Shown one piece after another: positions 45,520 to 54,399 of a stretch of DNA of 56,181 nt. The position numbers and the translations under genes were made by a program. This DNA is from Actinomycetes bacterium (lineage in GTDB: Bacteria > Actinomycetota > Acidimicrobiia > Acidimicrobiales > Ilumatobacteraceae), in assembly GCA_027491335.1 (NCBI GenBank), contig JAIXWJ010000072.1, positions 1 through 56,181 of the forward strand, given 5' to 3'. Under the pieces are notes generated by a model that ran no database searches, had not been told where the DNA came from, and was given only the letters and a program-made list of their open reading frames with translations. Position 1 is the first letter of the stretch, and each line of letters starts with the position of its first letter.

Positions 45520-45921
45520 TCACCACACGTAGCAAAGGACTTCGCCGCCCACTTTGCGCTTGCGCGCTTCGCGATCGGTCATGAGTCCCTGACTGGTGGA
45601 CAGGACGGCGACTCCGAGGCCACCGAGCACGCGCGGCACGGTGTCGGACTTGCGATACACGCGAAGTCCGGGAGTCGAGATGCGCTTGATGCCGGCGATG
45701 GTGCGACGGCGCTCAGCGGAGTACTTCATGGAGATGGTGAGCACCTCGCCGGGACCCTTGGTGTTGGGGGCGACCGCGAAACCCGCGATGTAGCCCTCCT
45801 GCTCCAGGATCTTGGCCAGGGCGACCTTCTGCTTGGATGATGGCATCTTCACCTCATCGTGCATCGCCGTGTTGGCGTTGCGGATGCGGGTGAGCATGTC
45901 GGCAATGGGATCAGTCAGCAT
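45520..45921 (-). CDS. rpsH: 30S ribosomal protein S8
   Basis: 16S-binding and, in E. coli, spc-operon regulator, 133 residues. [16 protein letters not shown] and the C-terminal [31 protein letters not shown] (landmark STSQGLMTD) are diagnostic. It sits between rpsN and rplF. Confidence 0.97.
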   Translation of the reverse strand: MLTDPIADMLTRIRNANTAMHDEVKMPSSKQKVALAKILEQEGYIAGFAVAPNTKGPGEVLTISMKYSAERRRTIAGIKRISTPGLRVYRKSDTVPRVLGGLGVAVLSTSQGLMTDREARKRKVGGEVLCYVW

Positions 45922-45928
45922 TGGTACC

Positions 45929-46114
45929 TCACCAGCTCGACTTCGTCAGACCGGGGATTTCACCGGCGTGGGCCATATCACGAAGGCACACGCGGCACAG
46001 TCCGAACTTGCGGTATACGGAACGGGCGCGACCACACTTGCGGCAGCGCGTGTAGCCACGCACCTTGAACTTGGGCTTGGCTGCAGCCTTGTTGATCAGA
46101 GATTTCTTCGCCAT
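45929..46114 (-). CDS. rpsN: 30S ribosomal protein S14, zinc type (type Z)
   Basis: Sixty-one residues, the short zinc form: [19 protein letters not shown], then [23 protein letters not shown] with four cysteines in C-x2-C and C-x2-C pairs. The long zinc-free paralogue is not in this window. It sits between rplE and rpsH. Confidence 0.97.
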   Translation of the reverse strand: MAKKSLINKAAAKPKFKVRGYTRCRKCGRARSVYRKFGLCRVCLRDMAHAGEIPGLTKSSW

Positions 46115-46131
46115 GAGTCAGTACCTCTCGC

Positions 46132-46761
46132 TCACTTCTTCTTCTTGGCTGCGAACTGCGGGCCGCGACGGGTGGACTTCTTCTTCGGAGCGGCGGCGGC
46201 ATCGGCGCCCCGCTTGAACGGGAAACCGAACGCGTCGAGCAGAGCCCGACCCGCTTCATCGGTGGTCGCGGTGGTGACGATGGTGATGTCCATGCCACGA
46301 GGCGCGTCGATCTTGTCGTAATCGATCTCCGGGAACACGGTCTGGTCGGCGAGACCGAACGTGTAGTTGCCGCGACCATCCCACGAGTGGACCGGCAGAC
46401 CACGGAAGTCACGGATACGCGGGATCGCCACGGCGATCAGACGATCGAGGAACTCCCACATGCGATCGCCACGCAAGGTGACCTTGCATCCGATGGCCTG
46501 GTTCTCGCGCAACTTGAAGTTGGCGATGGAGTCACGCGACTTGGTGACCTTGGGCTTCTGGCCGGCGATACGGGTCATGTCGGCGACGGCACCCTCCAGC
46601 AGCGACGGCTGCTGAGTGGCACGACCGACACCCATGTTGATGACGATCTTCTCGATGCGGGGCACCTGCATGGCGTTGGAGACGCCGAGCGTGGCCTTGA
46701 GAGCATCGCGAATCTCGGCCTGATACTTGGCCTTCAGACGCGGTGATGTTGCGGTGGTCAT
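46132..46761 (-). CDS. rplE: 50S ribosomal protein L5 with lysine-rich tail
   Basis: 5S rRNA-binding protein, 209 residues versus about 180 in E. coli. The core has [35 protein letters not shown] and [25 protein letters not shown]; the final 25 residues are Ala/Lys/Arg-rich ([18 protein letters not shown]). Its ATG overlaps the rplX stop by one base. Confidence 0.97.
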   Translation of the reverse strand: MTTATSPRLKAKYQAEIRDALKATLGVSNAMQVPRIEKIVINMGVGRATQQPSLLEGAVADMTRIAGQKPKVTKSRDSIANFKLRENQAIGCKVTLRGDRMWEFLDRLIAVAIPRIRDFRGLPVHSWDGRGNYTFGLADQTVFPEIDYDKIDAPRGMDITIVTTATTDEAGRALLDAFGFPFKRGADAAAAPKKKSTRRGPQFAAKKKK

Positions 46762-47063
46762 CAGACTTCCTCACCCGTGGTCCTGGCGATGCGCACCTTC
46801 GTGCCATCGCTGTTCGTCTTGAACCCGACGCGCGTGGGCTTGCCCTTGTGGACGAGCATCACGTTCGAGGCGTCGACCGGCATGTCGCGGTCGATGATGC
46901 CGCCCTGCTGATTCGCGCCCTTGGGCTTCTGGTGCTTCTTCGCGACGTTGATTCCGTCCACGATGACCTGGTTGGTGCGGGGCATGACACGCGAGACGGT
47001 GCCTTCCTTGCCCTTGTCCTTACCCGAGATCACCACGACGGTGTCACCCTTCTTGATTTTCAT
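46761..47063 (-). CDS. rplX: 50S ribosomal protein L24
   Basis: Assembly-initiator protein, 100 residues. The KOW motif [20 protein letters not shown] begins at residue 4, followed by [15 protein letters not shown] and [17 protein letters not shown] 47063 lies one base after the rplN stop. Confidence 0.97.
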   Translation of the reverse strand: MKIKKGDTVVVISGKDKGKEGTVSRVMPRTNQVIVDGINVAKKHQKPKGANQQGGIIDRDMPVDASNVMLVHKGKPTRVGFKTNSDGTKVRIARTTGEEV

Positions 47064-47064
47064 C

Positions 47065-47433
47065 TCAGAGCACCTCCGGGGCCAGCGAGACGATTCGCAT
47101 GAACTTCTTGTCGCGCAGTTCGCGACCGACTGGTCCGAAGATGCGCGTTCCACGAGGAGTGAGGTCGTCCTTGATGATGACGGCGGCGTTCTCGTCGAAA
47201 CGGATGTAGCTGCCATCGGGACGGCGCTTCTCCTTCTTGACGCGAACGACGACGCACTTCACGACGTCACCCTTCTTGACTCCGGCGCCGGGGATGGCGT
47301 CCTTCACGGTGGCCACGAAGATGTCTCCGATCGAGGCGTAACGGCGGCGGGTGCCTCCGAGAACCTTGATGCAGAGCACTTCCTTGGCGCCGCTGTTGTC
47401 CGCCACGCGAAGGCGGCTTTCCTGCTGGATCAT
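47065..47433 (-). CDS. rplN: 50S ribosomal protein L14
   Basis: Subunit-interface protein, 122 residues. [31 protein letters not shown] and the end [21 protein letters not shown] are diagnostic. It lies between rpsQ and rplX. Confidence 0.98.
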   Translation of the reverse strand: MIQQESRLRVADNSGAKEVLCIKVLGGTRRRYASIGDIFVATVKDAIPGAGVKKGDVVKCVVVRVKKEKRRPDGSYIRFDENAAVIIKDDLTPRGTRIFGPVGRELRDKKFMRIVSLAPEVL

Positions 47434-47461
47434 TGTGATTCCTCCGTCGTTCCCTGGCCGC

Positions 47462-47737
47462 TCACTTGGCCCGCTCGAGGATCTCGACGACGCGCCAACG
47501 CTTGGTCTTGGACAACGGGCGGGTCTCCATGACGCGCACCTTGTCGCCGATGTTGGCGTCGTTGGCCTCGTCATGGGCGTACAGCTTCTTGGTGCGCATG
47601 ACGAACTTGTTGTACTTGGGGTGGCGAACGCGCTCGACGACATCGACGACGATCGTGCGGTCCATCTTGTTGGACGACACGATGCCTTCGCGGACCTTAC
47701 GGTTCGGGCGCTCGGTTGTTTCGGTGTTCTCGGACAT
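47462..47737 (-). CDS. rpsQ: 30S ribosomal protein S17
   Basis: OB-fold 16S-binding protein, 91 residues from ATG 47737. The core is [18 protein letters not shown] and [19 protein letters not shown], with [23 protein letters not shown] 47746, overlapping the rpmC stop, would add three residues; the ATG is preferred because the GGAG upstream is too close to the GTG. Confidence 0.96.
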   Translation of the reverse strand: MSENTETTERPNRKVREGIVSSNKMDRTIVVDVVERVRHPKYNKFVMRTKKLYAHDEANDANIGDKVRVMETRPLSKTKRWRVVEILERAK

Positions 47738-47742
47738 CTGGT

Positions 47743-47970
47743 TCACTCTCCGGCCTCGGCCGCCGCGATCTCGCGCTGACGGATGAGGGTGTTGATGCGG
47801 GCGATACGGCGACGCACGCGACGCAGTTCGCTGTGGTTATCGAGCTGGCCCGTCGCGCTGCGGAAGCGGAGGTTCAACGCCTCCTGCTTGGCGGCACGCA
47901 AACGGTCGACCAACGACGCGAGGTCGAGTTCGCTCAGTTCGGTGCGGTCCTTGCTGGCCTTGGTTGCCAT
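47743..47970 (-). CDS. rpmC: 50S ribosomal protein L29
   Basis: Small helical protein at the tunnel exit, 75 residues. [50 protein letters not shown] (landmark [10 protein letters not shown]) is the L29 helix-turn-helix. ATG 47970 lies 2 bp after the rplP stop. Confidence 0.96.
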   Translation of the reverse strand: MATKASKDRTELSELDLASLVDRLRAAKQEALNLRFRSATGQLDNHSELRRVRRRIARINTLIRQREIAAAEAGE

Positions 47971-47972
47971 GA

Positions 47973-48389
<417 letters not shown>

Positions 48390-48394
48390 GGTGA

Positions 48395-49279
48395 TCAGTC
48401 CTGTCCGCGGAAGTGCGGGGTCTCGTGGCCCTCGTGGGTACGACGGGCAATCTCTTCTTCCTCATCGAGCAACTTCTCGAGTTCGGGATCGGCTTCCTTG
48501 ACCAGCGGGCTGGCAGCGGCCTCGGCGGCCTCTTCGGCCTTGCGACGACCACTCGACGACACGACCTTGCGCGCGCCGGGTGCACCCGAGGTCTCGCCAA
48601 CGGCCATGGCCGCTTCGCGAACGATCTTGTCCTCGGTCTGGGGCTTGTACGGCAGGATGTCGCCGCGGTAGATCCAGACCTTCACGCCAACGCGACCGCT
48701 GGAGGTGCGAGCCTCGCGGAAGCCGTAGTCGATGTCCGCGCGCAACGTGTGCAACGGCACGCGACCTTCGCGGTACCACTCGGTGCGGCTCATTTCGGCG
48801 CCGCCGAGACGACCCGAACACTGAACGCGGATTCCGAGGGCGCCGGCCTTCTGGGCGTTCTGCACGGCGCGCTTCATGGCGCGACGGAAAGCGATACGAC
48901 CGACGAGCTGATCGGCCACACCCTGAGCGATGAGAGCCGCGTCGAGTTCGGGGGACTTGATCTCGACGATGTTCAACTGCACCTTCAGGTTGCCGGTGAG
49001 CTTGGTGAGACCGGCGCGAAGTTCGTCGGCCTTGGCTCCCTTGCGACCGATGACGATGCCGGGACGAGCGGTGTGGATGTCGACCTTCAGGGTCTCGCCA
49101 CGCTTGCGCTCCACCTCGACGCGCGAGATGGCGGCATCGGGCAACGAATCATTGATGAAGGCGCGGATCTTCCAGTCCTCGGTGAGGTATTCCTTGTACT
49201 GGCGCTCGCTGAACCAACGGCTCTTCCATTCGGTGGTCACACCGAGGCGGAAGCCGTAGGGATTGATCTTCTGGCCCAT
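48395..49279 (-). CDS. rpsC: 30S ribosomal protein S3 with acidic tail
   Basis: mRNA-entry protein, 294 residues. The start [20 protein letters not shown], the KH domain with [13 protein letters not shown], and [32 protein letters not shown] (landmark SRTEWYREG) are diagnostic. From about residue 235 a tail rich in Ala, Glu and Lys ([21 protein letters not shown]) extends beyond the E. coli length. Its ATG overlaps the rplV stop by one base. Confidence 0.97.
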   Translation of the reverse strand: MGQKINPYGFRLGVTTEWKSRWFSERQYKEYLTEDWKIRAFINDSLPDAAISRVEVERKRGETLKVDIHTARPGIVIGRKGAKADELRAGLTKLTGNLKVQLNIVEIKSPELDAALIAQGVADQLVGRIAFRRAMKRAVQNAQKAGALGIRVQCSGRLGGAEMSRTEWYREGRVPLHTLRADIDYGFREARTSSGRVGVKVWIYRGDILPYKPQTEDKIVREAAMAVGETSGAPGARKVVSSSGRRKAEEAAEAAASPLVKEADPELEKLLDEEEEIARRTHEGHETPHFRGQD

Positions 49280-49932
49280 CAGTTGGTCTCCTCGGCATCG
49301 GGCGTGGCAGTGGTTTCGTTCTCGGCCACCGGGGTCTCGACCGCTGAAGTTTCGGCCACGGTGTCGACAACGGTGTCGTTCTCGGTCGACTCGATCTCGG
49401 TGCTCTCGGTGCTCTCGTCACCCTTGGTGGCGCGAGCCTCGCGGCTCTTGGTCACGCGGGCGCGACGATCGGCCACGCCACCGACGCGACCAGCGCGACG
49501 ACCCGTGACGGCGCGCTCGCGACGAGCCTGAACAACGGCGAGAAGATCGGGCTCGATCACGCCGAGCACGATGGTGATGTGGCACGTGCGCTTGTTGATG
49601 CGCGTGGCACGACCCTTGGCGCGGGGCTTGAAGCGACGCAGGGTCGGGCCCTCGTCGGCGTAGCACGCCTTCACGTAGAGGGTCTCGGCTTCGAGCGAAT
49701 CATTGTTCACGGCGTTGGCGACGGCCGACGCGAGAACCTTGCGCACCACGCGAGCAGCCTCGCGCTCGGTGAACTGCAGAACCTGATCGGCCGACACGAC
49801 GTCACGACCACGGATGAGGTCGAGAACAACGCGAGCCTTGGAAGCCGACATGCGCGAACCGCGAAGGCTGGCGCGAATGCCGGTGCGCTCTCCGGCGACG
49901 AACGAGCGCTCGTTCAACTTGGGACCGGTCAT
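49279..49932 (-). CDS. rplV: 50S ribosomal protein L22 with long acidic C-terminal extension
   Basis: Tunnel-lining protein, 217 residues instead of about 110-125. The core ([18 protein letters not shown] near 26-43, and [23 protein letters not shown] near 103-125) is normal. It is followed by a basic linker and, from about residue 170, a 48-residue stretch almost free of basic residues, made of Glu, Thr, Ser, Val and Ala ([17 protein letters not shown]). The tail would lie outside the ribosome. Its ATG overlaps the rpsS stop by one base. Confidence 0.96.
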   Translation of the reverse strand: MTGPKLNERSFVAGERTGIRASLRGSRMSASKARVVLDLIRGRDVVSADQVLQFTEREAARVVRKVLASAVANAVNNDSLEAETLYVKACYADEGPTLRRFKPRAKGRATRINKRTCHITIVLGVIEPDLLAVVQARRERAVTGRRAGRVGGVADRRARVTKSREARATKGDESTESTEIESTENDTVVDTVAETSAVETPVAENETTATPDAEETN

Positions 49933-50216
49933 TACTTCTTACCCTTCGTGTTCTTCTCCATACCGGCGTGGTACTTGAAGGTGCGAGTCGGTGAGAACTC
50001 GCCCAACTTGTGGCCGACCATGGCTTCGGTGACGTACACCGGGACGTGCTTGCGACCGTCGTGCACCGCGATGGTGTGACCGACCATGTCGGGGATGATG
50101 GTGGAACGGCGGCTCCAGGTCTTGATGACCTTGCGCTCGTTGGCGGCGTTCAGTGCGTCGACCTTCTTCACCAAGTGGTCATCGACGAACGGGCCCTTCT
50201 TCAGGCTGCGAGACAT
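49932..50216 (-). CDS. rpsS: 30S ribosomal protein S19
   Basis: Head protein, 94 residues. [49 protein letters not shown] (landmark [10 protein letters not shown]) and [12 protein letters not shown] are diagnostic. It lies between rplB and rplV. Confidence 0.98.
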   Translation of the reverse strand: MSRSLKKGPFVDDHLVKKVDALNAANERKVIKTWSRRSTIIPDMVGHTIAVHDGRKHVPVYVTEAMVGHKLGEFSPTRTFKYHAGMEKNTKGKK

Positions 50217-50232
50217 GTGTTACCCCAATCCT

Positions 50233-51069
50233 TTAGCGACGGCCCTTGGCCGAACGACGACGGCGGATGATCAACTTCTGCGACGCCTTGTTGGTGTCGC
50301 GGGTACGGCTCTCGGGCTTACCCCACGGCGACACCGGCGGACGTCCACCGGAGGTCTTGCCTTCACCACCACCGAGCGGGTGGTCGACGGGGTTCATGGC
50401 CACACCACGGGTCTGGGGGCGAACGCCCTTCCAGCGGTTGCGGCCGGCCTTACCGATCTTGATGAGCTCGTGCTCGGCGTTGCCGACTTCGCCAACGGTG
50501 GCGCGGCAATCGATGAGAACACGACGCATTTCCGAGCTGGGCAGACGCAAGGTGGCGTGATCGCCGTCCTTGGCCACCAGCTGCACACCGACGCCGGCCG
50601 AACGAGCCATCTTGCCGCCCTGACCCGGACGCAACTCGACGTTGTGCACGACGGTACCGACCGGCATGTAGCGCAACGGCAACGCGTTGCCGGGCTTGAT
50701 GTCGGCCTTCGGGCCGCTCGAAATGTGGTCGCCCACGTTCATGCCCTTGGGCGCGAGGATGTAGGCCTTCTCGCCGTCGGCGTAATGCAGAAGAGCGATA
50801 CGACAGGTGCGGTTGGGGTCGTACTCGATGGTGGCGACCTTGGCGTCCACGCCGTCCTTGTTCCGCTTGAAGTCGATCATGCGGTACTGCTGCTTGTGTC
50901 CGCCGCCGCGGTGACGAGCGGTCTTGCGACCGTACGCGTTGCGACCACCGGACTTCGGCTTGCTCGTGAGCAAGGACTTCTCGGGGGTCGTCGACGTGAT
51001 CTCGGAGAAATCCGACGACGTCTGGAACCGGCGACCGGCTGATGTTGGCTTGCGCTTACGAATTGCCAT
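50233..51069 (-). CDS. rplB: 50S ribosomal protein L2
   Basis: Peptidyl-transferase-supporting protein, 278 residues. [48 protein letters not shown] (with the conserved His of HPLGGG) and GYRLIDFKR-like DFKRNKDGV are diagnostic. It sits between rplW and rpsS. Confidence 0.98.
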   Translation of the reverse strand: MAIRKRKPTSAGRRFQTSSDFSEITSTTPEKSLLTSKPKSGGRNAYGRKTARHRGGGHKQQYRMIDFKRNKDGVDAKVATIEYDPNRTCRIALLHYADGEKAYILAPKGMNVGDHISSGPKADIKPGNALPLRYMPVGTVVHNVELRPGQGGKMARSAGVGVQLVAKDGDHATLRLPSSEMRRVLIDCRATVGEVGNAEHELIKIGKAGRNRWKGVRPQTRGVAMNPVDHPLGGGEGKTSGGRPPVSPWGKPESRTRDTNKASQKLIIRRRRSAKGRR

Positions 51070-51080
51070 GACGTGATGCC

Positions 51081-51374
51081 TCAGTTGTTCTCGAACAGCG
51101 GGATCTCGCTGCCGGGGGCCAGGGTGACGATGGCGCGCTTGAATCCAGCACGACGACCGGGGCGATTGGTGCCACGGGTGCGCTGGACCTTGCCCGCACG
51201 GTTGAGCGTGTTCACCTTCAGAACCTTCACGCCCCAGATGGCTTCCACGGCGTCGTGGATCTCGGGCTTGGAGGCGTCGGGGTGAACCTGGAATGTGTAG
51301 ACACCGGTCTCGATGAGCGCGTAGCTCTTCTCGGACACGACCGGGGCGAGGATGATGTCGCGGGGATCCTTCAT
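51081..51374 (-). CDS. rplW: 50S ribosomal protein L23
   Basis: Tunnel-exit protein and docking site for trigger factor, 97 residues. [36 protein letters not shown] and [16 protein letters not shown] are typical. The ATG overlaps the rplD stop by one base, so it is translationally coupled. Confidence 0.97.
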   Translation of the reverse strand: MKDPRDIILAPVVSEKSYALIETGVYTFQVHPDASKPEIHDAVEAIWGVKVLKVNTLNRAGKVQRTRGTNRPGRRAGFKRAIVTLAPGSEIPLFENN

Positions 51375-51997
51375 CACTGACCGTCCTTGCTTGCTCCGGG
51401 CAACGAGGCCTTGGAGAACACGATGTAGTCGTTGCACAACACGTCGTACGCGTTGAGTTCGCCGATCTCGATGAGCTGCACCTCGGGGAGGTTGCGGAAC
51501 GAACGGATGGCGTTGATCTCGTCGCGACGAACCACGACGAGAATGCGACCCTCGAGGTTCAACGCGGCGAGCGCGGCCTGAGCGGCCGAGGTCTTGGGCG
51601 TCTCGAAGTTCCACGCATCCACGACGACGACCTTGCCCTCGTTCGTGCGATCCGACAGCGCGGACTGCAGCGCGATCTTGATCATCTTCTTGGGGGTCTT
51701 CTGCGAGTACTTGCGCGGCTTGGGTCCGTGAGCGACGCCACCACCGGAGAACTGCGGCGAACGGGTGGAACCCTGACGAGCGTTACCGGTGCCCTTCTGG
51801 TTGTAGGGCTTCTTGCCACCACCGGAAACTTCGGCGCGGGTCTTGGTGCTCTGGGTGCCGGCGCGACGATGCGCGAGTTGCGCGGTGACGACCTGATGCA
51901 TCACCGGCACGTTGGGCTGACGACCGAAATCGTCGTCGCTCAGATCGAGCGAGCCGACGTCCTTGCCGGTCTGATTCTTGAGCTTCACGGAGGGCAT
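51374..51997 (-). CDS. rplD: 50S ribosomal protein L4
   Basis: Tunnel-constriction protein; in E. coli it also represses its own operon by binding the S10 leader. The 207-residue protein has [44 protein letters not shown] (landmark [14 protein letters not shown]), the tunnel loop, and the C-terminal [15 protein letters not shown]. It follows rplC after 4 bp. Confidence 0.97.
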   Translation of the reverse strand: MPSVKLKNQTGKDVGSLDLSDDDFGRQPNVPVMHQVVTAQLAHRRAGTQSTKTRAEVSGGGKKPYNQKGTGNARQGSTRSPQFSGGGVAHGPKPRKYSQKTPKKMIKIALQSALSDRTNEGKVVVVDAWNFETPKTSAAQAALAALNLEGRILVVVRRDEINAIRSFRNLPEVQLIEIGELNAYDVLCNDYIVFSKASLPGASKDGQ

Positions 51998-52001
51998 GTG
52001 G

Positions 52002-52640
52002 TCACTTCCCCTTCACCGCGTTGCGAACGATCACAACGCCACCGTTCGGGCCCGGAACCGAGCCACGCACCAACAACAGGCCACGCTCGGCGTCGGCCTC
52101 GACAACTTCGAGATTGAGAGTGGTCACTTGCTCGTGACCCATGTGGCCGGCCATGCGCAGACCCTTGAACACGCGACCGGGGAACGAGCACGAACCAATC
52201 GAGCCCGGCGCACGGTGGTGCTTGTGGTTACCGTGGCTCGCGCCCTGGCCGTTGAAGTTGTGACGCTTCATGCCACCGGCGAAACCCTTACCGCGGCTGA
52301 TCGCGGTGACGTCGACCTTCTGGCCCTTGGCGAGAACATCGACCGCGATCTCCTGGCCGACCTCGAACCCGTCGACGCTGTCGAGACGCAACTCGACGAG
52401 ACGACGACCGGCATCGACACCGGCCTTGGCGAAGTGTCCGGCTTCGGGCTTGGACAACTTCTTGGCGTCCTTCGAGCCGTAGGTGACCTGAACGGCGGCG
52501 TAACCGTCGCGCTCGGAGGTCTTGATTTGAACGATGCGAGCGGGCTCGACACGAAGCACGGTGACGGGAACGACGCGATTGTCATCCGCCCACACCTGTG
52601 TCATGCCGACCTTTTCGCCGACGATCGCTTGCTTTGCCAT
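52002..52640 (-). CDS. rplC: 50S ribosomal protein L3, first gene of the split S10 cluster
   Basis: Early-assembly protein, 212 residues. [20 protein letters not shown] opens it, and [33 protein letters not shown] (landmark NGQGASHG) is the loop reaching the peptidyl-transferase centre. Unusually, rpsJ is not directly upstream; it lies 3.1 kb away beyond two unrelated genes and a terminator. The start has GAGG 7 nt upstream, and a promoter-like pair at 52854-52882 would give a leader of about 207 nt. Confidence 0.97.
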   Translation of the reverse strand: MAKQAIVGEKVGMTQVWADDNRVVPVTVLRVEPARIVQIKTSERDGYAAVQVTYGSKDAKKLSKPEAGHFAKAGVDAGRRLVELRLDSVDGFEVGQEIAVDVLAKGQKVDVTAISRGKGFAGGMKRHNFNGQGASHGNHKHHRAPGSIGSCSFPGRVFKGLRMAGHMGHEQVTTLNLEVVEADAERGLLLVRGSVPGPNGGVVIVRNAVKGK

Positions 52641-52727
52641 GAGGCAGCCTCTTCATCCATCCGCATCGCTGCGGTCCTTGCGACTTGACTGTTTCGCGCT
52701 TCGAGCGGAGAACCGCCGTTCACGCAA

Positions 52728-52758
52728 ATGCTCCACAGGTCGCTGACCGGTGGAGCAT
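52728..52758 (-). other. Strong hairpin in the rplC leader
   Basis: ATGCTCCAC (52728-52736) pairs perfectly with GTGGAGCAT (52750-52758), extended inside by GGTC/GACC across a 3-nt loop. It lies 88 nt upstream of rplC within the predicted leader. It could be an autoregulatory target (for example of L4) or a terminator for the hydrolase transcript, but no T-run follows it. Confidence 0.5.
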
Positions 52759-52853
52759 TGGTTTCGGTTGTTGCCATGTGGTCCCCGGCGAACCGGGCTC
52801 ACATAGACATCGATTGCCGTGATCCGGGCGAACCCGTTTCACACGAGGGGCGA

Positions 52854-52882
52854 ACGCTACCTGCGAGAACGGCCCTCACCAA
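52854..52882 (-). promoter_or_regulatory. Promoter-like sequence for the rplC ribosomal run
   Basis: On the minus strand TTGGTG (52882-52877) and TAGCGT (52859-52854) are separated by 17 bp. The predicted start near 52847 leaves about 207 nt of leader. The -35 hexamer and spacing equal those of the infA promoter. Confidence 0.55.
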
Positions 52883-52908
52883 CCCGCGTGCAACGGGGAT
52901 TCTCCGGG

Positions 52909-52960
52909 CCAGAAACCCGAGCCAGAAACCCGAGCCAGAAACCCGAGCCAAAGACCCGGG
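52909..52960. repeat. 13-bp tandem repeat, three perfect copies plus a diverged one
   Basis: CCAGAAACCCGAG is repeated at 52909-52921, 52922-52934 and 52935-52947, with a changed fourth copy (CCAAAGACCCGGG) to 52960. It lies between the rplC promoter and the DnaA-box pair. The surrounding non-coding stretch, 52641-53056, holds the leader hairpin, the promoter, this repeat and the DnaA boxes and no gene that I can see. Confidence 0.85.
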
Positions 52961-53028
52961 CAGCAAGCTCGGACCCGAATGTCGGGCTGGAGGTTCGGGC
53001 CGGCGTGTCCGGCTGGCGGCCGGTGATG

Positions 53029-53050
53029 TTATCCACAGACCTGTGGATAA
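53029..53050. promoter_or_regulatory. Inverted pair of perfect DnaA boxes
   Basis: TTATCCACA (53029-53037) and TGTGGATAA (53042-53050) are both exact matches to the DnaA consensus in opposite orientation; as a whole they form 10-bp arms around AC. They lie 7 bp downstream of the hydrolase stop and about 147 bp upstream of the rplC -35 box. Confidence 0.6.
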
Positions 53051-53056
53051 GTGTGC

Positions 53057-54250
53057 TCAGGGGTAGCGGGCGGCCAGCCACTGCGCCGCATGGCCCAGCG
53101 CTTCGCGGCGATGACCCTCCAGATAGTGGGGAGCTCCGGCCATCTCGATGTAGGTGCAGTCGGACGCTCCGCTGGCGTCCACGATCTCTTTGGCCTGCCA
53201 GATCCGTATTTCCGTGTCGGCCGTGGGGTGGATGAGCAGGGTCGGAACCGTCACCCGAGGCATGGTGTCGGCCAACTTGGCGTGGCTCGACAGCCCACTC
53301 CAGGTGCTCAGCCACCCCCGAGCGGTCATGGTGCGGGCCAGTCCCCCACGTCCGTAGTTGGCGTCGAAGGGGTCCGGGAAGGCGAACAAGGACCCCATCG
53401 GACGCTGATCCGGGTCGATGGACAGGTCCAGATAGGCCGGGTCGGCCAAGGTTCGATAGATGGTGAGGTACTTGGTGAACACCGCTCGGCGGCGCTGTTC
53501 GCGCCAGGACCCCGGATCGGATGCCTTGTCCAGACCCCGCAAGTTGCCCGCCGCGGCGGTCGACTCCTCGATGCTGGCCTTGGCGACGGCGTCGATGCGC
53601 GCCACCCGAGCCACCTGGGCCGCGCGGTAGCGCGCCAACCATGCCCGGTCGTACGAGCACGGCTGGGGCCACGGGCGCCAGCCGTTGTCGGGGTTGTACA
53701 TGTCGAGTTCGGGATCGGTGGAGAAGGGATCGTTCTCGTCGATGACGCTGGGATCGATCACCTGCAACATGAACACGCCTTCGCCGGGATGCGCCGCCAT
53801 TCCGATCCACCCGTCGCCGATGCCGCGCTCGGCGTGTGCCATCGCCATGAGCGATCCCCCACCGGAGTTGCCGAGCAACACCACCGCCTCGGCGCCGCGT
53901 CGCTTCATCTCGTCGTGCGCGGTCTCCACGTCGACGATGCAGGACTCGTGCAAACAGTCGGTGTCGTTGTTGATGTAGCGCGTGCTGAATCCGAGCACCG
54001 CGTAACCGGCCGCGGCGAGCAAGGGCGCCGCATAGTGAACACTGAAGTCGCCGCGCGGATGCGACAGGATCACCGCGGTCTTCCATGCACGACCATGTGG
54101 TGGAGTCCACAACAGACCGCGCACCAATGCACCGTCGGGACTGACCAAGCGAATCGATTCGCGCGGGATGTCGACGCCCGGGTCATCCTCGGGCAAGGGC
54201 CAATAATTCAGACCGAACGGACGAGATCCCCCCAGATGCGCATCCAACAT
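53057..54250 (-). CDS. Alpha/beta hydrolase
   Basis: Predicted esterase or acyl hydrolase of 397 residues. After [34 protein letters not shown], the oxyanion and first helix region, the nucleophile elbow is [12 protein letters not shown] (Gly-Asn-Ser-Gly-Gly). The acid is probably the Asp of HPTADTEIR and the His that of APHYLEGH near the C-terminus, the family order Ser-Asp-His. The middle section (about residues 165-290) is a long cap. No signal peptide is evident. ATG 54250 has TACGGT 6 nt upstream. It separates rplC from htrA and rpsJ and has no obvious link to translation. The substrate is unknown. Confidence 0.85.
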   Translation of the reverse strand: MLDAHLGGSRPFGLNYWPLPEDDPGVDIPRESIRLVSPDGALVRGLLWTPPHGRAWKTAVILSHPRGDFSVHYAAPLLAAAGYAVLGFSTRYINNDTDCLHESCIVDVETAHDEMKRRGAEAVVLLGNSGGGSLMAMAHAERGIGDGWIGMAAHPGEGVFMLQVIDPSVIDENDPFSTDPELDMYNPDNGWRPWPQPCSYDRAWLARYRAAQVARVARIDAVAKASIEESTAAAGNLRGLDKASDPGSWREQRRRAVFTKYLTIYRTLADPAYLDLSIDPDQRPMGSLFAFPDPFDANYGRGGLARTMTARGWLSTWSGLSSHAKLADTMPRVTVPTLLIHPTADTEIRIWQAKEIVDASGASDCTYIEMAGAPHYLEGHRREALGHAAQWLAARYP

Positions 54251-54256
54251 GCCCGC

Positions 54257-54262
54257 ACCGTA
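54257..54262 (-). promoter_or_regulatory. Candidate leaderless -10 box of the hydrolase (TACGGT)
   Basis: TACGGT on the minus strand ends 6 nt before the ATG at 54250, with no Shine-Dalgarno. Confidence 0.5.
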
Positions 54263-54305
54263 ACACTCCCCTCACCCCGACATTTCGTGGCGATTGCGGG
54301 TGGTT

Positions 54306-54369
54306 CGTGGTGGTTCTGGTGGCATGAAACGACCGCTAGCGGTCGTTTCATGCCACCAGAACCACCACG
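54306..54369. repeat. Perfect 64-bp palindrome with no loop
   Basis: Bases 54306-54337 are the exact reverse complement of 54338-54369; the centre reads CCGCTAGCGG and the outer arms are GT-rich (GTGGTGGTTCTGGTGG). It lies between the htrA stop (54400) and the hydrolase start (54250). No T-run follows on either strand, so it is not a classical terminator; it could form a cruciform or long RNA stem. Confidence 0.95.
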
Positions 54370-54399
54370 GTGCGGGGTTCGTTTCGGGCTCTCGTTGGC

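Noticed and set aside
52909..52960. 13-bp repeats as a CRISPR-like array
   Set aside because: The copies are directly adjacent with no spacers.
53029..53050. DnaA-box pair as the chromosomal origin
   Set aside because: Only two boxes, no AT-rich unwinding stretch and no dnaA, dnaN or rpmH nearby.
54306..54369. Palindrome as intrinsic terminator of htrA
   Set aside because: No T-rich tract follows on the minus strand; kept as an unexplained palindrome instead.
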